Both the position numbers and the translations under genes were made by a program. Shown one piece after another: positions 1 through 8,211 of a stretch of DNA of 58,595 nucleotides. How positions within the stretch are numbered: the first letter of the stretch is position 1; each line of letters starts with the position of its first letter. Source of the stretch: Gemmatimonadota bacterium. GTDB taxonomy: Bacteria; Latescibacterota; UBA2968; UBA8231. The stretch is taken from NCBI GenBank assembly GCA_028875335.1, contig JAPPEF010000379.1:1-58595 (forward strand), written 5' to 3'. The notes below the pieces were generated by a model that worked only from the letters and a program-made list of their open reading frames with translations, ran no database searches and was not told the DNA's origin.

Positions 1-79
1 TCTCGCTATTGTGGTAGGGCGAAAATCACAGGAACCATTGCAGAGCGATGAATGGTATCTGCAAAAGCTTCCGAGTTAG
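1..79 (+). CDS. 3' end of an unrecognised gene (partial, cut by window edge)
   Basis: Reading from base 2, an open frame runs off the left edge and ends at TAG (77-79). The 25 visible residues (LAIVVGRKSQEPLQ, then SDEWYLQKLPS) look like ordinary protein, more so than the other frames here. No family can be named from so little. The next small ORF overlaps its end by 28 bases in another frame, so this could also be one gene broken by a frameshift. Low confidence. Confidence 0.3.
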   Translation, partial: LAIVVGRKSQEPLQSDEWYLQKLPS

Positions 80-243
80 GCCCAGATTGCGAACAGTTGA
101 ATGTTCCAAAGCAGAGGAGAGAACTATACAAAGAAATCAACGAGTATATCAATCAAAAATTGCCCGCTCTGTCTACACAGATAACAAAAACCTCGCTTGG
201 GCCAGCTAAAAAATTGCGGCAAATCGGCACTTATACATCCTAG
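52..243 (+). CDS. Small hypothetical ORF, 63 aa, possible remnant
   Basis: An ATG-started frame of 63 residues, rich in Lys, Glu and Gln, with a probably helical middle part (QRRELYKEINEYINQ). I do not recognise it. It starts inside the end of the preceding partial frame and has no clear Shine-Dalgarno sequence. The DNA here is more AT-rich than the genes to the right. It may be a real small protein, the frameshifted tail of the edge gene, or chance. The region 244-383 after it holds a promoter-like sequence and an inverted repeat only. Confidence 0.25.
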   Translation: MVSAKASELGPDCEQLNVPKQRRELYKEINEYINQKLPALSTQITKTSLGPAKKLRQIGTYTS

Positions 244-257
244 GCGCGCAGTAAAAC

Positions 258-286
258 TTGACAATCTCCCAAAATGGTGGTATCTG
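258..286 (+). promoter_or_regulatory. Promoter-like sequence upstream of the cytochrome/monooxygenase gene
   Basis: TTGACA (258-263), a 17-base spacer, and TATCTG (281-286). The -35 is a perfect sigma-70 match and the -10 matches at three positions. It points at the lipoprotein gene at 384 and could drive the run of genes up to 12133. Confidence 0.4.
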
Positions 287-302
287 AAATACAATAGATG
301 AA

Positions 303-335
303 CAGACGAGGGTTGGCGGTTTTCTCGCCCGTCTG
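303..335 (+). repeat. Nested inverted repeat in the leader of the first operon
   Basis: Outer arms CAGACG (303-308) and CGTCTG (330-335) enclose inner arms GGCG and CGCC around a T-rich loop. There is no T tract after it, so it is not a standard terminator. It lies between the promoter-like sequence and the ATG at 384 and would form a hairpin in the 5' leader. Confidence 0.45.
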
Positions 336-383
336 TGTCATTGGCCTATCATATTATTATCCCCGCACTTGTGGAGGGTAGAT

Positions 384-1766
384 ATGCGGCGAATCGGCTT
401 TGTCCTAAGCGCGTTGCTCAGCGCTGCGAGTTGGATTCTGAGCGGCTGCGATTCCAGCCGTTCGGTCGAGCCCCAGGAAACATCGACTTGGGATACGATC
501 CAGCACGATATCTTCGCCTCTAACTGCGTTAGCTGCCACAGCGTCGGCACCTCCTTTGCCCGGCAGTCAGGCCTGGTTCTGACTCCAGATTTGGCTTACA
601 GCCAACTGATCAATAGTGTGCCGCGCAATGCCGCGGCAGTCCAAGACGGCTTGGTCTTGCTGAGCGATGAGGGACTTGCGGGCCTTTTTAAGAGTTACCT
701 TTGGGAAAAGATCAACGCGCCCGACCAAGAGCACTTCTACGCCGACCATCCCAACTACGGCGCACAGATGCCGCTGGGTCGTCCGCCCCTGACTAACGGC
801 CAACTGGAATTCATACGCCAATGGATCCGCGCCGGAGCCCCCGAAGAAGGGGTGGTAGCAGACTTGGCTCTGCTGCAGGATGAGGATCGCTACGCAGTAC
901 CGGAGTTTGAGTCGCTAAATCCGCCGCTCGACGGCATTCAACTCCGCTTGGGTCCCTTTGAGGTAGCACCCCAGTACGAACGCGAGGTCTATTTTTATCA
1001 GCTCCTCGACCACGCCGAGGATCTCTTCGTCAACCGCTTTGAACTATCCATGCGGTCGGGGAGTCACCACTTCATACTCAACCAGTTTCCCGACTATACC
1101 CCAGCCGATGTCATTCCCCAGCCGGAGATCTATCGCGACCTGCGCGACGCCGCGGGAAATTACCAAGACGCTGAAGGGTACGATTTGTTCGACTGGCGGG
1201 TCATGCAGTACCAGGTTCCCATTGTAATTGCCCAATCTCCGCGCCTGGACTTCAGTTTGCCTCCCGGCGTGGCCATGCGTTTGCCCGCTGGAACAGGGCT
1301 CGATATGAATTCCCACTACGCCAACACCACCGATCAGGTCATGATGGGCGAAGTACTTGTCAACCTGCATCTCATCGAGCCCGCGAAAGTGGAGCGGGTA
1401 GCCGAGGTTTTCGCCCTGAGCAACTTCGATATTGATCTGCCCGCTGGCGAGGTTACTTCCTTGGAGAAAGAGTTCATTTTTAAGGAGGACAGATACATCT
1501 TCCAACTTGTTTCCCACACCCATGACCGCATGGAGGAATTCACCGCCGAATTCATCGGTGGACCCCGGGATGGGGAATTGGTCTACATCAGCTACGACTG
1601 GGAACACCCGGCCCCCCTCAGATTCGATCCACCGCTCATGGTCGAAGAGGGCCAAGGTTTCAGGATTAGGGCCACCTACGACAATGATACCGAGCGGAAT
1701 CTCAACTTCGGATTCACGCGCGCCGATGAAATGATGATTCTCTACGGCTATTACTACGCCGACTGA
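384..1766 (+). CDS. Lipoprotein: haem c domain fused to copper type II (PHM/DBM-like) monooxygenase domain
   Basis: 460 aa. The ATG at 384 follows GGAGGG (373-378). A TTG five codons upstream is open but has no such site. Residues 1-22 are a lipoprotein signal with lipobox LSGC (Cys22), so the protein should be membrane-anchored outside the cytoplasm. A c-type haem motif CVSCH is at 48-52, with a plausible axial Met in the AQMP segment (129). The second half carries the ligand set of peptidylglycine or dopamine hydroxylases: HH at 228-229, HY at 311, HTH at 378-380 and Met450 in DEMMILYGYYY, close to the DEM...LY signature of PHM. In that family two copper ions hydroxylate an unactivated C-H bond. 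Having haem c in the same chain suggests it supplies electrons in place of ascorbate (inference). The substrate is unknown. It heads a run of co-oriented genes. Confidence 0.8.
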   Translation: MRRIGFVLSALLSAASWILSGCDSSRSVEPQETSTWDTIQHDIFASNCVSCHSVGTSFARQSGLVLTPDLAYSQLINSVPRNAAAVQDGLVLLSDEGLAGLFKSYLWEKINAPDQEHFYADHPNYGAQMPLGRPPLTNGQLEFIRQWIRAGAPEEGVVADLALLQDEDRYAVPEFESLNPPLDGIQLRLGPFEVAPQYEREVYFYQLLDHAEDLFVNRFELSMRSGSHHFILNQFPDYTPADVIPQPEIYRDLRDAAGNYQDAEGYDLFDWRVMQYQVPIVIAQSPRLDFSLPPGVAMRLPAGTGLDMNSHYANTTDQVMMGEVLVNLHLIEPAKVERVAEVFALSNFDIDLPAGEVTSLEKEFIFKEDRYIFQLVSHTHDRMEEFTAEFIGGPRDGELVYISYDWEHPAPLRFDPPLMVEEGQGFRIRATYDNDTERNLNFGFTRADEMMILYGYYYAD

Positions 1767-1791
1767 GTAGGCGGCCGATCTGGCCCCTGAT

Positions 1792-1855
1792 GTCACTGGG
1801 CCTAGGATGAGGCGGGTTTTGACTGCTTGCCTCCCGCCTGTGGCACCCCAGTGAC
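1792..1855 (+). repeat. Nested hairpin between the lipoprotein and first membrane protein
   Basis: Outer 9-bp arms GTCACTGGG (1792-1800) and CCCAGTGAC (1847-1855) enclose 7-bp arms AGGCGGG (1810-1816) and CCCGCCT (1833-1839). All arms are perfect. No T tract follows, so it more likely shapes mRNA processing or stability than terminates. It fills most of the 128-base gap. Confidence 0.6.
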
Positions 1856-1894
1856 CAGCGAAGTCCATCGCCGACGGCTGGAACGGACTGGTAC

Positions 1895-3844
1895 ATGGCA
1901 AGTGAGGTGAAAAACTCGGACGGCGGCATCACCTTCAAAGCTCTGCTAATCGGCGGCGGAGCCTCAATCTTCATCGGCGTTGCCGTACCCTACTCCAATA
2001 TGGTCATTAAGGGTACGGTACTAGCACACAACTTCAGCACTCCAGTTGCCCTCTTTATCTTCTTCATTCTCGTCCTTTGCCTCAATCCGCTGTTGCACCT
2101 GTTCCACCGGGGCTTGGCCCTGTCTCGGGGGGAATTGGCCGTGGTCTACATCATGGCGATGGTAGCCACTTCTATCCCCACGATCGGCTTCACCGAATAC
2201 GTCCTACCCATCACTACGGGGCTCTACTACTTTGCAACTCCTGAAAACAACTGGGAATCCTTGATCCATCCTCATGTGCCCGAGTGGATGGTCCCCCAGG
2301 ATCCCGACGCCATTCGCTATTTCTACGAAGGGCTGCCGGAGGGGCGGCCACTTCCTTGGGGTGCTTGGGTTGAGCCGTTGGCCTACTGGTGTCTGTTCAT
2401 CCTCGCCTTCTACTGGGTATCTATCTGCGCCATGGTCATCGTGCGCCGCCAGTGGATGGAAAGCGAAAAACTGCTCTATCCCTTGGCCCAAGTTCCCCTG
2501 GAGATGATTCAGGACAATGGGAGACGGACGCTGCTGGCCCCTTTTTTTTCTAATACGGCTATGTGGCTGGGTTTTGCCATTCCCTTCCTCATCGGCCATA
2601 TAAATGCCCTGCATAGCTACTACGAATTCGTGCCTCGCATCACTACCTCGACCGACTTCCACCTCTTTCGCGGCACTACCTACCTCCGCCTAGATATGAA
2701 CCTAGCGCTGATCGGCTTTGCCTACCTGTTGAGCCGAGATGTTGCCTTGGGGTTCTGGTTTTTCTTTTTGCTGTCCTCCCTGCAGCGGGGTGTCTTTAAT
2801 GTGTTGGGCATCTATAGCACGGAAGACCTGAGCCGTTTCGCCAATCTAGTTGGGCCGCACATGGCCCACCAGGCGATGGGGGCGATGATCGTGCTAGTGC
2901 TCTCTGGGCTGTGGATGGGACGGGGGCATTTGCGCGATGTCTTCATCAAGGCATTGCGGGGGGATGATCGCATTGACGATTCTGGAGAGGTACTATCCTA
3001 CCGCAACGCCGTACTGGGCTTGGTGGCAGGTCTAGCGGTGATGATCGGCTGGTTGTGGAAGTCGGGCATCCCGCTGTGGATCGTCTTGGTGTTTCTCTTT
3101 GGGGCTGCTGTTGTCTTCATGGCGCTTACTCGGGCGGTGGTCGAAGGGGGAATTTCCGTACTGCGCACGCCCATCACTCCTGCTGATTTTACCATCTCTG
3201 GCCTAGGTACGACCGCCTTGGGGGCCTCTGGCTTGATCGGCGTGGCCTTTACCTACGTATGGAGTGCCAATGTGCGCATTTTCTTTATGGCCTGTTTCGC
3301 CAATGCCCTCAAACTGGCGGAAGAGATCAAAGGCAGTAAAAGGAAGCTGCTCTGGGCTGTATTGCTAGCCATTGTCCTTACCTTGTCCAGTTCCATCTAT
3401 CTGGTTATGGAAATGGCGTATGCCCACGGCGGGATCAACTTGCACAATTTTTTCTTTATCTTCGTTCCGCAGGTAGCTTTCACCTATGTGGGCCCCAAGT
3501 TCGACAGCCCCGTACCCGTCAGCCTAGCTGGCTGGGCCTTCACGGGCTTGGGAGCCTTCCTGATGAGCCTATTCACCTATATTCGCTACCGCTTTGTGTG
3601 GTGGCCGATCCATCCCCTAGGCTTCGCCACCGGCACATTTTACATTATGAACTGGGTGTGGTTTAGTATCTTTTTGGCCTGGCTGTTCAAAACGATTGTG
3701 CTCAAGTACGGGGGAGCCGCTGCCTACAGCCGGACCCGCCCCTTTTTTCTAGGGTTGATCCTAGGGCAGGTAGTGGTGGCGGGTATGTGGCTGGTAATTG
3801 ACTACTTCACTGGGATGACGGGGAACGTCTTGGGCTACTTGTAA
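1895..3844 (+). CDS. Large polytopic membrane protein, DUF6785/DUF6784-like
   Basis: 649 aa, strongly hydrophobic, with about 12-14 predicted membrane segments. The N-terminus (MASEVKNSDGGITFKALLIG) leads straight into the first segment. A conserved polar loop holds TPENNW, IHPHVPEWMVPQDP and IRYFYEGLP. Later segments hold LSRDVALGFW and MALTRAVVEGG. From memory this matches the uncharacterised DUF6785/DUF6784 membrane family of planctomycetes and similar uncultured bacteria, often found beside catabolic genes; I cannot verify the assignment. No transport signature is visible. Its position ahead of PhyH and sulfatase genes suggests a permease or membrane enzyme for the same substrate (inference). 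The next gene is a paralogue. Confidence 0.75.
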   Translation: MASEVKNSDGGITFKALLIGGGASIFIGVAVPYSNMVIKGTVLAHNFSTPVALFIFFILVLCLNPLLHLFHRGLALSRGELAVVYIMAMVATSIPTIGFTEYVLPITTGLYYFATPENNWESLIHPHVPEWMVPQDPDAIRYFYEGLPEGRPLPWGAWVEPLAYWCLFILAFYWVSICAMVIVRRQWMESEKLLYPLAQVPLEMIQDNGRRTLLAPFFSNTAMWLGFAIPFLIGHINALHSYYEFVPRITTSTDFHLFRGTTYLRLDMNLALIGFAYLLSRDVALGFWFFFLLSSLQRGVFNVLGIYSTEDLSRFANLVGPHMAHQAMGAMIVLVLSGLWMGRGHLRDVFIKALRGDDRIDDSGEVLSYRNAVLGLVAGLAVMIGWLWKSGIPLWIVLVFLFGAAVVFMALTRAVVEGGISVLRTPITPADFTISGLGTTALGASGLIGVAFTYVWSANVRIFFMACFANALKLAEEIKGSKRKLLWAVLLAIVLTLSSSIYLVMEMAYAHGGINLHNFFFIFVPQVAFTYVGPKFDSPVPVSLAGWAFTGLGAFLMSLFTYIRYRFVWWPIHPLGFATGTFYIMNWVWFSIFLAWLFKTIVLKYGGAAAYSRTRPFFLGLILGQVVVAGMWLVIDYFTGMTGNVLGYL

Positions 3845-3875
3845 GCCTACGGCGAGCATCTATATCCTGAAAGAC

Positions 3876-5909
3876 ATGCGAAAAGATATCCAAGCAGGGC
3901 TCCCTGTCCTGCCAGATGGCGACGAGATGAGCGAGCGAGGTGTGACTTTCCGGTCTCTGTTAATCGGCTCACTCATGGCCCTTTTCATTGGCATCGTGCT
4001 GCCCTACACCAATATGATCATCAAGGGTTCGCTGCTGGCGCACAACCTCAATACACCAGCTGCTATCTTCGTCTTTTTTGTTTTTGTCGGCATTGTCAAT
4101 GTGGTTCTGGGCATCATCAGACGGCGGTATGCTCTTTCGCCTCCCGAGTTGGCCGTGGTCTATATCATGGCGATGTTGGCCACGGCCATCCCGACTATTG
4201 GTTTTTCCGAGTACTTGCTGCCCATTGTCGCCGGAATCTACTACTATGCTTCGCCTGAAAATAAGTGGGAAGAGATCATCCACCCCTATGTGCCCAAGTG
4301 GATAGCCCCCCAAGATCCCGAGGCCATCAGGTATTTCTACGAGGGCTTGCCCCAGGGCCTCTCCGTACCTTGGGACGTCTGGATCGAGCCTATTCTGTAC
4401 TGGTGTCTGTTCATCGTCGCCAGCTACTGGGTATCTATATGTCTGATGGTCATTGTGCGTCGGCAGTGGATTGAACACGAAAAGCTGCTCTATCCGCTGG
4501 TGCAGGTCCCGCTCGCGATGATACAAGATGAAGAGCGAGGGGGCAGCAATAGCGAGAAGCGTTCTTGGGTCAAGCCTTTCTTCAAAAACCCGGTCATGTG
4601 GATAGGCTTTTCCATCCCCTTTCTATTGGGTTCTTACAGCGCCCTGTACAACTATTTCCCCTTTATCCCGGGCATGAGCCAGTTCAGCGACCAAGGAATC
4701 CTGACGGGTCAGTTTACCATCTTTAGGAATACGACCGTGCTCATCGTCATGTTCAATCTAGGCTTGGTCGGATTTGCCTATCTGCTCAGCCGAGATGTGG
4801 CCTTGGGACTCTGGTTGTTTTTTCTGGTATCCAATATCGAGCGGGGCGTCTTCAACATTCTGGGCGTCCAGAGTGCCGAAAAGCTGAGCCGCTTTGCCAA
4901 TTCCAGCGGTCCCTACTTAGCGCACCAAGCTATGGGTGCCATGATCGTGCTGGTACTGTCCGGCCTGTGGATGGGTAGAAGCCACCTCAAGGGTGTATTC
5001 AGCAAGGCTTTCAAAGGGGATGAGGCGGTTGACGATAGGGACGAAATTTTGTCTTACCGAACCGCGGTTTGGGGCCTGCTTGTCGGCTTACTGATCATCA
5101 GCGCTTGGCTGTGGAAGTCGGGTCTTCCCCTGTGGGTCGTCCCGGTTTTTCTCTTTGCTGTCTTCGTCGTCTTCATGGCCTTGACTCGGGCCGTAGTGGA
5201 AGGGGGAGTGGCAGTTATCCGCACGCCGCTGACGCCGGCGGATTTCGTCGTGTCGGGCTTGGGCACCAGTGTGCTGGGTGCCTCGGGCATCGTGGCTTTG
5301 GGCTTTACCTATGTGTGGGCAGCTAATATCCGCATCTTTTTTATGCCCTGTTTTGCCAATGCCTTGAAAATCGCCGAACTGCTCAAAGGGGACAGGAGGA
5401 TGCTGATCTGGGGCGTGGCTCTGGCCGTGGTGATCGCCTTAGTCAGTTCCATCTGGAGCGTCATGACGCTGTCCTACGCCTACGGGGGCGTCAATCTCCA
5501 CGGATTCTGGTTTATTGGCGTACCCCGCAACGCGGCCAACTACATGGCCGTCATCCTGTCCAACCCCACCTCCGCTCATATAGGAGGCTGGTTGTTTACC
5601 GGCTTAGGGGCGTTGGTGATGGGTCTGCTGGCCTATGTCAGGGCGCGTTTCGTATGGTGGCCCGTGCATCCTCTGGGTTTCGCCACCAGTACTTTCTTTA
5701 TTATGAACTATGTCTGGTTCAGTGTATTTGTAGCGTGGGCCATCAAATCGGTGGTGCTCAAATACGGAGGACCGGCGCTGTACAACAGCACCAGACCGTT
5801 TTTCCTAGGTCTGATTATGGGACAGATCTTCGTCTCGGGGATGTGGCTGATCATCGACTATTTCACCGGCATGGTCGGCAACCAGCCCATTGGAGGTTCG
5901 TTCGTCTGA
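3876..5909 (+). CDS. Second DUF6785/DUF6784-like membrane protein, paralogue of its neighbour
   Basis: 677 aa. It aligns along its whole length with the preceding protein: the loops ASPENKWEEIIHP, WIAPQDPEAIRYFYEGLP and MVIVRRQW all recur, so this is a tandem duplication that has diverged. It has about 12-14 membrane segments. It is longer mainly through an extra N-terminal piece and a short insertion near residues 220-230 (EERGGSNSEKRSW). The start is uncertain: ATG 3876 has a weak ribosome site, and ATG 3927 (MSERGVTF) would give an N-terminus more like the paralogue. It lies 31 bases after the first copy and 26 before the PhyH gene, so all are probably co-transcribed. The function is unknown; the pair could be subunits of one complex. 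Confidence 0.75.
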   Translation: MRKDIQAGLPVLPDGDEMSERGVTFRSLLIGSLMALFIGIVLPYTNMIIKGSLLAHNLNTPAAIFVFFVFVGIVNVVLGIIRRRYALSPPELAVVYIMAMLATAIPTIGFSEYLLPIVAGIYYYASPENKWEEIIHPYVPKWIAPQDPEAIRYFYEGLPQGLSVPWDVWIEPILYWCLFIVASYWVSICLMVIVRRQWIEHEKLLYPLVQVPLAMIQDEERGGSNSEKRSWVKPFFKNPVMWIGFSIPFLLGSYSALYNYFPFIPGMSQFSDQGILTGQFTIFRNTTVLIVMFNLGLVGFAYLLSRDVALGLWLFFLVSNIERGVFNILGVQSAEKLSRFANSSGPYLAHQAMGAMIVLVLSGLWMGRSHLKGVFSKAFKGDEAVDDRDEILSYRTAVWGLLVGLLIISAWLWKSGLPLWVVPVFLFAVFVVFMALTRAVVEGGVAVIRTPLTPADFVVSGLGTSVLGASGIVALGFTYVWAANIRIFFMPCFANALKIAELLKGDRRMLIWGVALAVVIALVSSIWSVMTLSYAYGGVNLHGFWFIGVPRNAANYMAVILSNPTSAHIGGWLFTGLGALVMGLLAYVRARFVWWPVHPLGFATSTFFIMNYVWFSVFVAWAIKSVVLKYGGPALYNSTRPFFLGLIMGQIFVSGMWLIIDYFTGMVGNQPIGGSFV

Positions 5910-5935
5910 AAATCGAATAACGCGGGGAAGCCTTT

Positions 5936-6766
5936 ATGAATGAACACGAGAAATACTTTTTCGATGTGAATGGCTATCTAGTCGTGCAGAAAATACTGAG
6001 CCCGGATCTAGTCGCCGCTTTGAACGAAGCGATCGATCACAACCAGGACAGGGTGCGGCTGCGCGCGGGTGAGCAGTTGCTGTCGGCGAGTTCTCCAGTG
6101 CTGCAAGGGGACCACGGTCGCGGGGACATCATGGGAATTCTCAATTGGCCAAAACCTTGGTGCCAGCCGTTTCGCGACCTGCTTTCACACCCACCGGCAC
6201 TGCGCTACATGTTCGACTTGATCGGCGACGAGTTCCGCTTTGGCAATGCCAATGGCATCAGCATGACCGAGGGCGCAGAAGGCTGTGTGCTGCACGGGGG
6301 CGGCACGCTCGTACACAAGCACACCTACCGCTACGTCAACGGCCGCATGTGGAACAACCTCATGGGCGTTTGTTATCAACTCGCCGACGTCAATCCCGGA
6401 GACGGCGGTTTTGTCTGCATTCCCGGTAGCCACAAGGCGAACTTCGATACTCCAGCCGATGTTCTGACCATGGAGTACGATTTTGGCTGCTATCACCACG
6501 TTGCCATGAAAGCCGGAGACGCCCTCATTTTCACTGAGGGGCTCACCCATGGCACGTTGCCTTGGAAGGGCAAGCACGAGCGTCGGACCCTACTTTACCG
6601 CTACGCTGCTGGATCCTTCGTCAACGCCAAGGGAATGAACCGCCTCGAAGAGTACTGTCCGTTCTACGACGAACTCACACCGCTACAGCAGGCGATCATG
6701 GAGCCTCCTTACAACCCGGGTCGGCCTAATATCGCCGCCTTGCTCGCCGAACAGGAGGCAGCCTGA
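5936..6766 (+). CDS. Phytanoyl-CoA dioxygenase (PhyH) family protein with HxG in place of HxD
   Basis: 276 aa, the normal length for a PhyH-type Fe(II)/2-oxoglutarate oxygenase. The fold markers are clear: an N-terminal FFDVNGYLVVQ helix and strand, DVNPGDGGFVCIPGSHK in the core (151-167), distal His205 (LTHGT), and Arg217 (RRTLLYRY) for 2-oxoglutarate. The first metal motif, however, reads LHGGG (His120, Gly121, Gly122), so the usual Asp two residues after the first His is Gly. This HxG arrangement is what iron halogenases use to make room for a halide. I also recall HGG-type sequences in many PhyH proteins of uncultured bacteria, so halogenation is only a possibility. The start at 5936 follows GGGGAAG. 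The sulfatase ATG is 5 bases after the stop, so the two are tightly coupled. Confidence 0.85.
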   Translation: MNEHEKYFFDVNGYLVVQKILSPDLVAALNEAIDHNQDRVRLRAGEQLLSASSPVLQGDHGRGDIMGILNWPKPWCQPFRDLLSHPPALRYMFDLIGDEFRFGNANGISMTEGAEGCVLHGGGTLVHKHTYRYVNGRMWNNLMGVCYQLADVNPGDGGFVCIPGSHKANFDTPADVLTMEYDFGCYHHVAMKAGDALIFTEGLTHGTLPWKGKHERRTLLYRYAAGSFVNAKGMNRLEEYCPFYDELTPLQQAIMEPPYNPGRPNIAALLAEQEAA

Positions 6767-6771
6767 CTTCC

Positions 6772-8196
6772 ATGCCGGACAAACGCCCCAACATACTGTT
6801 CGTTCTCACTGACCAGCAGCGACCGGAATGGGTCGAGATGAACCCGGATATTCCGGTGCGCACTCCGCATCTACGGCAACTCGCCGATCGCGGGATCTGG
6901 CTCGCCAACGCCATCTGTCCGTCGCCTGTTTGCGCTCCTTCGCGCTCCTGCTTGGTGGCTGGGCAGGAGTACGATCGCACTCGAGTGTGGGGTAACGACA
7001 CCTATGCTCCTGACAATCTGCCTAAGTATCATCTGCGCCTGCGCGACGAGGCTGGATATCACGTCATGGCGGCTGGCAAACACCACGTGGGCAGCAATCA
7101 ATCTGGAAACCCTCCGCAGTTTCACCGAGGAGTTGATGGCCGCCAGGGATTGGAAGAATGGGGGTTTTCCGACGCCATCTTCAACGCTGGCCTGAACCAA
7201 GCGACCATCCTAATGCGCCGCAACGATATGGTTCCGCAGGATTCGTACATGGCGTTCCTGCACGAGCGCGGCTTGGCACAGGAGCATATTGCCGACTACG
7301 CACGTCGCAACCAAGAGGGGGTGTGGACGGCTACTTTTCCGACGACGTTGCCCGACGACGCCTATTTCGACACTTGGATTACCACCAACGCCCTCACCTT
7401 GCTCGATCGAGCACCCAACGACAAGCCGTGGTACTTAGAGGTGAATCTGCAAAACCCCCATCACCCTTGGGACGTCACCGAGTCGATGCACCGGTGGTAT
7501 CGCGAACCACCGGTCGATTTTTCGCCTCCTCTGTTCAATACCGAGGATATTTCTCCAGAGACGCATCAGGAGGTGCGCCGCAACTGGGCCGCCACCGTCG
7601 AACACCTCGATCAGTGCCTCGGACGCTTGGTAGAGCGCGTTGGCAAGCGGGGCGATTTGGACAACACGGTCGTTGTCTTTACCAGCGACCACGGCGAGAT
7701 GCTCGGGGACTACAATCAGTGGCAAAAGCTATCCCCCCTGCAAGCCTCGGTCGGGGTTCCCTTGGTAATAGCGGGCCCGGGGGTGGCTGCTGTCGGTCGC
7801 GACGATGCCCCGATGACGACTCTCGATCTGACCGCTAGCTTTCTCGAATGGGCTGGATTGACGCTTGGTGAAGATCTCGACAGTCGCTCCCTTGTCGGTT
7901 ATCTCGGAGGAGGAGGGTACAGGCACCGCGATTTGGTATTTTCTGGCCTGAGCGCTTGGCGCATGGTCTTCGACGGCCGTTTCAAGTTGGTTCGCGGCTA
8001 CGACCCAAAGAAGCGCATTGGGGGGGACATCTTTGAGCCGATGCACATTCCGCCTGACGAGACGAAGCGTCTGCAGCGCGATCGCCCCCAAATACTGTAT
8101 GATCTCGAACGCAATGAAAGGGACGACGTGTCCGCTGCGTTTCCCGAGGTTTTGCGCCGGCTCAGTGCCGCTCTCGATGAGCATCTGGCTTTATAG
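6772..8196 (+). CDS. Sulfatase family hydrolase (formylglycine-dependent)
   Basis: 474 aa, normal for type I sulfatases. The formylglycine signature CAPSR is at 54-58, with Cys54 being the residue converted to formylglycine by a maturase not seen in this window. Metal and active-site residues are visible: Asp14-Gln15 (VLTDQQRPEW), GKHHVG (102-107), and TSDHGEMLGD (304-313). The TDQQ start and C-terminal layout resemble choline-sulfatase-like members, but the substrate cannot be told. There is no signal peptide, so the enzyme should act in the cytoplasm on an imported substrate. It sits between PhyH (5-base gap) and the DUF3604 gene (15-base gap), consistent with desulfation as one step of a shared pathway. 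Confidence 0.88.
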   Translation: MPDKRPNILFVLTDQQRPEWVEMNPDIPVRTPHLRQLADRGIWLANAICPSPVCAPSRSCLVAGQEYDRTRVWGNDTYAPDNLPKYHLRLRDEAGYHVMAAGKHHVGSNQSGNPPQFHRGVDGRQGLEEWGFSDAIFNAGLNQATILMRRNDMVPQDSYMAFLHERGLAQEHIADYARRNQEGVWTATFPTTLPDDAYFDTWITTNALTLLDRAPNDKPWYLEVNLQNPHHPWDVTESMHRWYREPPVDFSPPLFNTEDISPETHQEVRRNWAATVEHLDQCLGRLVERVGKRGDLDNTVVVFTSDHGEMLGDYNQWQKLSPLQASVGVPLVIAGPGVAAVGRDDAPMTTLDLTASFLEWAGLTLGEDLDSRSLVGYLGGGGYRHRDLVFSGLSAWRMVFDGRFKLVRGYDPKKRIGGDIFEPMHIPPDETKRLQRDRPQILYDLERNERDDVSAAFPEVLRRLSAALDEHLAL

Positions 8197-8211
8197 TATG
8201 GAGTCCCTCCC

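Noticed and set aside
1044..1901. 285-codon open frame on the minus strand opposite the lipoprotein gene
   Set aside because: It mirrors the plus-strand gene, which has a signal peptide, haem and copper motifs. The minus translation has no recognisable motif.
6772..8196. Sulfatase as a periplasmic or secreted enzyme
   Set aside because: The N-terminus MPDKRPNILFVLTDQQ begins at the catalytic strand, with no signal peptide or usable upstream start.
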